A DNA stretch of 64,000 nucleotides, taken from Pelodera strongyloides. Taxonomy: Eukaryota > Nematoda > Chromadorea > Rhabditida > Rhabditidae. The notes under the pieces were generated by a model, which made no database searches, was not told the DNA's origin, and saw only the letters and a program-made list of their open reading frames with translations. The stretch covers positions 1 through 64,000 of the forward strand of contig JAANDG010000500.1 in the NCBI GenBank assembly GCA_036852015.1. The letters are read 5' to 3'. Made by a program: the position numbers and the translations under genes. Below, piece by piece: positions 57,659 to 64,000 of this stretch (positions are counted from its first letter, which is position 1; every line of letters starts with the position of its first letter).

Positions 57659-59649
57659 GCTGTTAATGACCCATCGAGGTCTTCTGCAGTTCCTGAATGG
57701 AAAACATCAAACTTAAATATATTCCCGAAAGCGTGTAACAAAAGAGGCTCAGTGGAAGTCATTCCCACTGAATCAATGAGTCGGCGGTGAAGAGATTCTG
57801 TACATGTAGCATCTTCATTATTAACTTGGAAATCGTACATCTTTAAGTAATATTTTGCCTTGGCTTACAAACACAAAGTCACCTCCAGTGCACGGTGGCA
57901 CGTGATACATGAAACGTTGCAAGGTTGGAACATGAGATAAGACTGCTAGTGCAAAAAAAACTTTATTTCCGCTATCTCAAAATTATATGAAGTAAAAATA
58001 CCTGTGGCGCAAAAAATCAAATGTCAAGGATTCGGAATCAAATATAACATGCATAGCAGCATAGCATCTACCACCGATTGTGTCTTGACAAAAAAAAAAC
58101 AGTGACAAGGGAGGTGTGAAGCATCTTTGTCAATTTTGAGTGCAACCCTAATTGACCTAGATTCGTAAATAAAATGTAAGAGAATGGGTGAGATTTTACC
58201 CCTGTTTTCCGATTCTCTGGGTCCGAAAAATTTATTGTCACCAGATTCATTTGCCCTCTCGATTTTTAATTATGTACATCAAGCGGCTTTTTTTAGTTGC
58301 TCAGTATTTTCTCTCGGCTGCTCCAAAAATTCACTCATTTGTGGCGTTTTGAGAGTTTGAAACTTTCAACGGGGACTTTGTCTTGGCGATAAGAGTGTCC
58401 GTTATCTACAGAAACAGAATCTGTTCAGAATAATTTTTTTTCAAATACAACCTACTTACGGCTTATTGAAAGCCATGAATCGAGAAGGGTAAGTTCCATA
58501 TAGGAGTAGAGTCTTCGTTGAAGCAAATATCTTATACATTCTCGTCTTCATCAAGATTCACAACTTGAAGCGGGGGCATGTCAGTTATGTTAAGAAGGGG
58601 TTGCTGTCCCTTTGAACGCACTTCTTCGTTGATATAAATATATAAAATCACTCGTGTAAACACTGAACTACCATGTTGAGAAAAACCAACTCTACGAGAG
58701 TACATCCGGAAATGAATACAATGACTTCATTTATATCGTTGACACGTTTACTGTTCAGAGTTGTTTACTTGTCTATTCAAAAGTCATCTTTCGTTGGAAG
58801 AACACGTAAGTCGTAAAAAGTTTCCCCTTTTCTATTTGATACGTGCAAAAAATGTAGATAAGAGGTTTCTATTGTTGAAGCGGGACGTCCTGGGGGAATT
58901 TTTATGAGCTAAATTAGATAAGACGGAAAAGAGAAGTTAGCCCCAGTGGTATAATTTGAAGGAAAAATGGCTTTATTACGACTTTTGATTATGAATGGCA
59001 ATGCTAAACGTTCAAAATTAAATATTATTACTAGCGCAAACGAATACATATTCATAAGAATAACAGTAAAATGAGCTTTCTGTCGAGAAGACGCTAATAA
59101 TGCTTGAAAAAGACATTGTAAACGGCGAGGATACATGGTGTACAAACTCCAATAATTGGAGCTGTCTCTGATGTCTGATAAAATATGCACGGCGCTATGA
59201 CTACCAAAAGATCAGGAGACAGATAATGCTTGATATTAACAAACTACAAAGTATAGGAAATAACAATGGAAGTAAAGCCAGTTGATCATGAGTAACAAGA
59301 ATAAAGTTTACGGAAATTATAGGATCGCATATTTCCTACGATAAAACTGAAATGAAGATTAGTCAACAACACACCCAATGGCTCTTCAACGAATGCAGTT
59401 TCAGAATTCTGGACATCAGTGACACGTTCTATGGTTGCATTGTCCACTCAAGAAAGACAACGTTCCTTGATCTTTATACGTATGATCCCACAAACGAGCA
59501 CGATTGCAAGAACATTCTAGCAGTTCCGGGTCAGGGAGCCAAACATTTTTATGCTTCTTTCTTCTGCAAAGGTGCTATTTCTATAATATAACGTAGTTTT
59601 TTCTGCATGAAAAGCAGAGGGTCGTTTTTATCTTTTTACAACCCGCTTC

Positions 59650-59725
59650 CCCATAAAAGAGTCATTATCAGCTTTTGAGGCTTTTTAGGACGAGTGAAGG
59701 ACAAGACTGCCACTGTCTCTGAACG
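59650..59725 (+). promoter_or_regulatory. Conserved 5' block of gene D
   Basis: CCATAAAAGAG, TTATCAGC at 59665-59672, TTTTTAG ending at 59688, ATG at 59726. It has the same order and spacing as before genes B and C. Confidence 0.5.
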
Positions 59726-62700
59726 ATGCTCCGTTACGGACTGCTACTGGCAGTATTGCCAATTTTGGGTAAGTTTATTTTTTAATGAGCAATGTAACAC
59801 ATATGATCCTCTGGATGGATGCTTCATGGACGATTCCCTTCAAACAAAATAAAGTCGTATAATTGCACATTGATCTCAGTTTGACATGTTACGTGCGATC
59901 TGGCACTACTAAAGTAGTTATTGGAAGGAACAGCGGAAAATGAAGCATAACCTAAATAAATTTAGCTGCCGCTCAATCTTGCAACATCGGAGCCGGCAGG
60001 ACCCAACCATGTTTCCAACACATGCTGGTTGTAGTTGATAACACTGCCTACGTGAGGACAGCATCCCGTGCAACAGGAGTAGGTTATTCGAGTAGTTTCT
60101 GTTTTAGTCTTCCTTGGTTTGACGGTTAATGAAGTTTTAACTTTTCCTTTTCAGCTTTTCAACTACATCCAGACGTTGCTGTCAGCGTATGACTTCTCAT
60201 CGCAATCCGCATATGTTTCCATGGGTTACTATGGATTGTCGGATCCCTCCGAATCGTGGAGTCCCGTTTTCCTCGGTTTCGGACAAGTGCGTTAATAATC
60301 GTTGAGTATTGTGAACGAGGAGCCTTTTCCCTCCAAAACAAAAATCACACAAGACTCACTATTGGCATAATACCAATTCTTCAGACCGATCCGGCTACGA
60401 TGTGCAACGTATTCAACGAATTGCAGCAATATGAGGTCGGAGATAATCTTGGAAGCACGAAAATCACTGAGTAGGTTGAGTTCTTTTACATAGAACAAGA
60501 TTGCTAAAGTAATTAGCTATCATTAAGCTACCAGACAGTCACAGTGCTTCCATAGGTCATCTGTGTCTTTTCAGTGCTCTTCTGGCTCTTTACAATGTGA
60601 CCGCAAACAGTGAGCCCACTCCCTACGATTCAATTGTCTTGTTCACCGCTTCCACGTATGTTTGTTTTTTATACAAATTTTACTATTCCGTATGAACTAG
60701 ACATAGCAAGTAAAACAAAAAAGTATATGTCTATCCAGCCCACTGGGTTTGCTTCTACGTGGCATATACTATATACAATAACAGTCTGTCCGAAAAAGGA
60801 TAAAAACCTTTACCTGCAATGCGTAATTCCAAGTGGATCCCCATTTTTGCAGTGATCAGTCAGATATTGTCTCTGCGTCGCATGTTCTCGGAGTGTTCAA
60901 TGCCAATTTCACTGTCGTAAACTTGGCCGGAGCTGACTTCTCCAGCTGGACAGGAGCCAAGGTTCTGTGCCAAGATTATCCATTCCCCGCCGGATATGCA
61001 CAGACAATTACGGGTCAACAGTGCGGAGCAAGTGGTGAGTGATGTTACGCGTAAAGCATTATTTGTGTGATTAAACAGACAAATACAAGCAATATTTTAT
61101 GTCATCCAACTATTGCTGTCTTTTGTTGTAGTGTGGTGTTTCTTTATCTTCGTTTGAGAAACTTGAGTGAGCTAATCAAGAACAAGTTCTCTAATAATCA
61201 TTAGTATTGATTTTGAATGCTTCTTTTTCTTTAGGTTCTAACACATGCGGTATGCAGTTGTCAACCGTTTCCCCGCCCCAGCCTCCTACTGTGCTCCCGT
61301 CGTCGGGTCCGTCAACCAACTGCCCGTGCACTGTTTCTAAGGTTTTTGCTTTTTATAAGTAACCAGCCGTTCGAAGAGCCCTACGGGCTCTTCTCCGAAT
61401 GGAGGAATCGGCCTTCGGCCGATTGTTTCCCTATTTACAAAAGGATTGCTACAATTTAAAAAGTTAACTCTCGTCTCTTTCTCCTCCCACACAATCCCAC
61501 GTCTCTGAATGTGGAAATGTATAATAATCAGTTTGGATCACCACTCGACTAATGCCACCATGCAAATTTGCTATTGAAGGTGCTGTATGTAGGGCAGATG
61601 ATTATCCTTGTCATAAGCTAGCATAGCTCAGCAGGTAGAGCGTTGGACTGTGAAGCGAGAGATTGGGTGCTGCTGTGGGTTCGAATACCGCCAGCGGCAA
61701 AGATTTTGTATGTTCCCATTGGATTGTGAGTAGAAAATTTTCTTTATGAAAGGATTTCGTTGCGTGCATACAAACAAAAGACCAAGTAAACTCTTCTCCT
61801 TTATATAATAAGATGTGCATCTGGCCTATGCAATTCCAGTAATGAAAAGCTTCTTCTAATTCAATATAAACTTCCACAAAACCATACTTGGAGCGTGTGT
61901 AGCAGTTGGAATATTTCGTTCGCGTTACTCCGCCGTATATTTTGAGAACTTTCACTTTTTTTTTGAGCCTGACCTCTTAGGAGTCTTAGCTATTGCTGAG
62001 CATGTGAATTTACGTTGGTTGGTGCGGCTAATGTTAAAGGGATCGGCTCACCTCAAATCGTGTCTGTTTTTTCTGTTTCTTTATTTTATATAAGGGATAA
62101 TAAAAATTTGGAATACAAAAAGTAGTGTTATATTTCAATACTCACGAAGTTATTAGGTGATAAAGTGGTGGATCGATCGGCCCGAAATGAAAAAGTGTTA
62201 ATTGTCCCATACAAACAAGGCAGGACAATTACACTTTCATTTCGGGCCGATCGATCCACCACTTTATCACCTAATATCTTCGTGAGTATTGAAATAGAAC
62301 ACTACTTTTTGTATTCCAAATTTTTATTATCCCTTATAGAAAATAAAGAAACAAAAAAAAACAGGTGAGCCGATCCCTTTAAAGCGAAATATCGGCCAAT
62401 TTGTGAATGCCGGTGTAGTGTAGTAGACTGTGCGTTTCTAAAACCGGTCAGTATTTCACTTTAAATTTCGCATAGCCGAAATAAAGGACAGTAGTTAACG
62501 TACTTTGCTGTTTTAGTCGTGGAACGATATCTTCTTTGTGTTTGATGGATCGAACGCTTTGAAACCCAACAATTTCGCCGAGGTTAAATCTTTTGCTATA
62601 ACAACTAATAAAGGGCACAGTAGGCTTCTCTCTGAACCACTGATTGAAACAAACAAAAGGACAGTATTTTGCAACTAGTTTCTATTTTAGCTCGTCACTT

Positions 62701-64000
62701 TCTTCTTTTCTGCTGGTGGCCAGCTCAACATTGGGCAAGCACAAAAATCCCAATCTCGCGTCGGAATCATCAATTACGGTTAGTCAACTACAGAAAGTAC
62801 AGAACTACAGAATTCGGACCCTTTACTACGACTGATGGTTTTATAAAACTGAACACAATTTAGGCGACAGTGCCACGCTGATCGCTGGCTTGGACAAATA
62901 TACTCAAACTGCTGATCTGTATTCCGACATTGACAATGTGGTGCGAAACAACAAGGAAGGAACGAATATTCTGGGGTACGTAGTTTTGCTAAAAGATTAT
63001 GTATATGTGTAGGAAAGAATGCTACTCATTATATAAAATTCCTTTGAAAGCCAGACAGCAAGAGCCGTTTTGTCCTAGGAAACAAGAAATATCTTCTTAA
63101 AGGGTCAGGCCCATTTCAAATGACCCCTATCTTTGATGATTCCATCTGATTCTCCATGTCAAATATAGTAGGATGCAATAATTTTCTAATTTTCAAGCGC
63201 AAAAATCACTCATTATTCAGCAATTTACCGTGAGCAGTCATACACAGCTATCCATCGCAGTTGGCACGCCCATTCGCGCTGATTGGCCGATATCGCAGTT
63301 GCCACGCCCAATAGAGCATAATGCCCAATTAGCGCGAAGGGGCTGTTGGGTATGACTGGCAGGGGTAAATCGATTAATACGGCGTGAATTTTGCGCTTGA
63401 AAATTAGAAAAATATTGCATCCTACTATATTTGACATGGAGAATCAGCTGGAATCATCAAACATAGGGTCATTTGAAATGGGCCTGACCCTTTAATTATT
63501 TTCTTTCAGAGCGATCGACATTGCTCGTGATGCCTTCCAGGGGTCAACTCATCGCAAAGCTTCCAGAAAAGTCATTGTGATTGGGGCCTCCACATACAGG
63601 TGCAATATTCTTACATATTTTCTTTTAAGATCCTGTAGGTAGGGATTGTTTGTTTTACAAATAGTAGGCTAGAAATATTGCGCACCGTTTTCAAAGTGCT
63701 TTTTTTAGAGACGGAGCCTACGATTCCCCCATTACACAAGCCAACACCTTCAAAGACAATGGAGGAGTTATCATTGTCGTAGGTAAGCCACATATGCCCA
63801 TTTATGTGTAAACTTATTAGTGTAGCAATATGAATAATAAATGATGTAAAAAAAAGGAATAATTAAGCAGTAAGCATATTGGTGGAAAACACATTATAAT
63901 TTGTAGGTTTATTATATTGCAGACAAAATCGAATTTAGACTTACAATTATTTTAGCCTATGGTGATCTTCATGGTAACATTGCTCATGAATTGCAACAGA
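59726..64000 (+). CDS. Secreted VWA-VWA-CTLD lectin-like protein, 5' part (gene D)
   Basis: The exons in the window are 59726-59768, 59966-60078, 60155-60286, 60385-60470, 60575-60655, 60853-61034, 61235-61341, 62517-62582, 62691-62778, 62864-62975, 63510-63599, 63709-63782 and 63956 to the window edge. About 406 codons are present. Signal peptide MLRYGLLLAVLPILG; VWA 1 with LVVVDNTAYVR; a linker longer than in B and C, rich in Pro/Ser (STVSPPQPPTVLPSSG) and ending NCPCTVSK; VWA 2 with FVFDGSNA and GTNILGAIDIA. The CTLD exons should follow beyond the window. Phases match genes B and C throughout. Confidence 0.9.
61373..61424. other. Two adjacent perfect GC-rich hairpins
   Basis: GAAGAGCCC-TAC-GGGCTCTTC (61373-61393) and AATCGGCC-TTC-GGCCGATT (61406-61424) each form a perfect 9- or 8-base stem with a 3-base loop, 12 bases apart, in intron 7 of gene D 30 bases after the donor. 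Origin unknown. Confidence 0.85.
61618..61700 (+). other. tRNA-like relic with pol III box A and box B
   Basis: TAGCTCAGCAGGTAGAGC (D arm, box A) and GGGTTCGAATAC (box B) are kept. The loop would read GTG (His), but the anticodon and acceptor stems do not pair. It is probably a tRNA pseudogene or SINE head. It lies in intron 7 of gene D. Confidence 0.45.
62034..62382. mobile_element. Complete F4 palindromic element
   Basis: TTAA ends (62034-62037, 62379-62382) and arms AGGGATCGGCTCACC... / ...GGTGAGCCGATCCCT are complementary almost to the centre (CATACAAACAAGGCAGG). The 349-base element is in intron 7 of gene D. Confidence 0.9.
62379..62464. mobile_element. Very short F2 element sharing a TTAA with F4
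   Basis: It starts in the right TTAA of F4 with AGCGAAATATCGGCC and ends GGTCAGTATTTCACT plus TTAA at 62461-62464. Only 86 bases. Confidence 0.75.
63097..63495. mobile_element. F5 palindromic element (AGGGTCAGGCCCATTTC)
   Basis: TTAA ends and arms AGGGTCAGGCCCATTTCAAAT / ATTTGAAATGGGCCTGACCCT enclose further complementary segments (CCATGTCAAATATAGTAGGATG...). The 399-base element lies in intron 10 of gene D, ending 14 bases before exon 11. Confidence 0.9.

Larger units (their letters stand above)
55438..59649. other. Spacer between genes C and D
   Basis: It holds a dead LINE tail (55985-56412), a degraded F4 arm (about 56558-56690), an F6 scrap (56855-56885), a possible orphan exon (57512-57658) and, from about 58720, the duplicated gene 5' flank also found before gene B. 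Nothing else coding is recognised. Confidence 0.5.

Noticed and set aside
59352..59591. 79-codon open frame upstream of gene D, partly matched upstream of gene B
   Set aside because: The match is part of the duplicated 5' flank. The two copies differ by insertions and lack splice or start conservation.
1..64000. CRISPR arrays, prophage or bacterial operons
   Set aside because: Spliced genes, TTAA repeats and nematode protein families throughout; no regularly spaced short repeats or bacterial gene packing.

Overview
This is nuclear DNA from a nematode. The evidence is many short exons joined by small GT-AG introns, palindromic TTAA-flanked repeats of the kind known in Caenorhabditis, a BTAF1/Mot1 orthologue (btf-1 in worms), and a local expansion of secreted VWA plus C-type-lectin-like genes, a nematode gene family. 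The intron density (45 coding exons in btf-1, 17 in each complete lectin gene) is high for Caenorhabditis and would suit another rhabditid or diplogastrid-type worm, but the species cannot be fixed from the window.

Layout: (1) 110-4947 (+) is the 3' part of a lectin gene entering from the left edge (gene 0). (2) 6386-11927 (+) is a complete lectin gene (A). (3) 12904-14159 (-) is a newly recognised short paralogue with a signal peptide and a single VWA domain (E), not resolved at its 3' end. (4) 15650-30765 (-) is a full-length btf-1, reconstructed as 45 exons with continuous phase and 1641 codons. (5) 32852-39499 (+) is lectin gene B. (6) 39500-44717 is a repeat-rich spacer. (7) 44718-55414 (+) is lectin gene C, swollen by repeats in introns 15 and 16. 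(8) 55415-59725 is a spacer with a dead LINE. (9) 59726 to the right edge (+) is lectin gene D, cut off in exon 13.

The lectin genes share one plan: signal peptide, VWA domain 1, a Pro/Thr linker ending in a Cys-Pro-Cys motif, VWA domain 2, and a C-terminal CTLD. Exon lengths and phases are nearly constant (66, 88, 112, 90, 74, 123, 77, 112, about 83, about 153 for exons 8-17), so the array grew by tandem duplication. C and D are the closest pair, even in introns. B and C share a nearly identical block in exon 6, which suggests gene conversion. B, C and D keep a common 5' block with a TATA-like box, a GATA-type site and a possible trans-splice acceptor.

Much of the rest is non-autonomous palindromic repeats with TTAA at both ends, in at least seven end-sequence families. 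In four places two elements share one TTAA. One 1.1-kb element with a different terminus (GAGGCCGTATTCACC) carries an intact-looking tRNA-Glu(CTC). All gene models are read by eye from splice signals, reading frame and paralogue comparison. No database search was possible.
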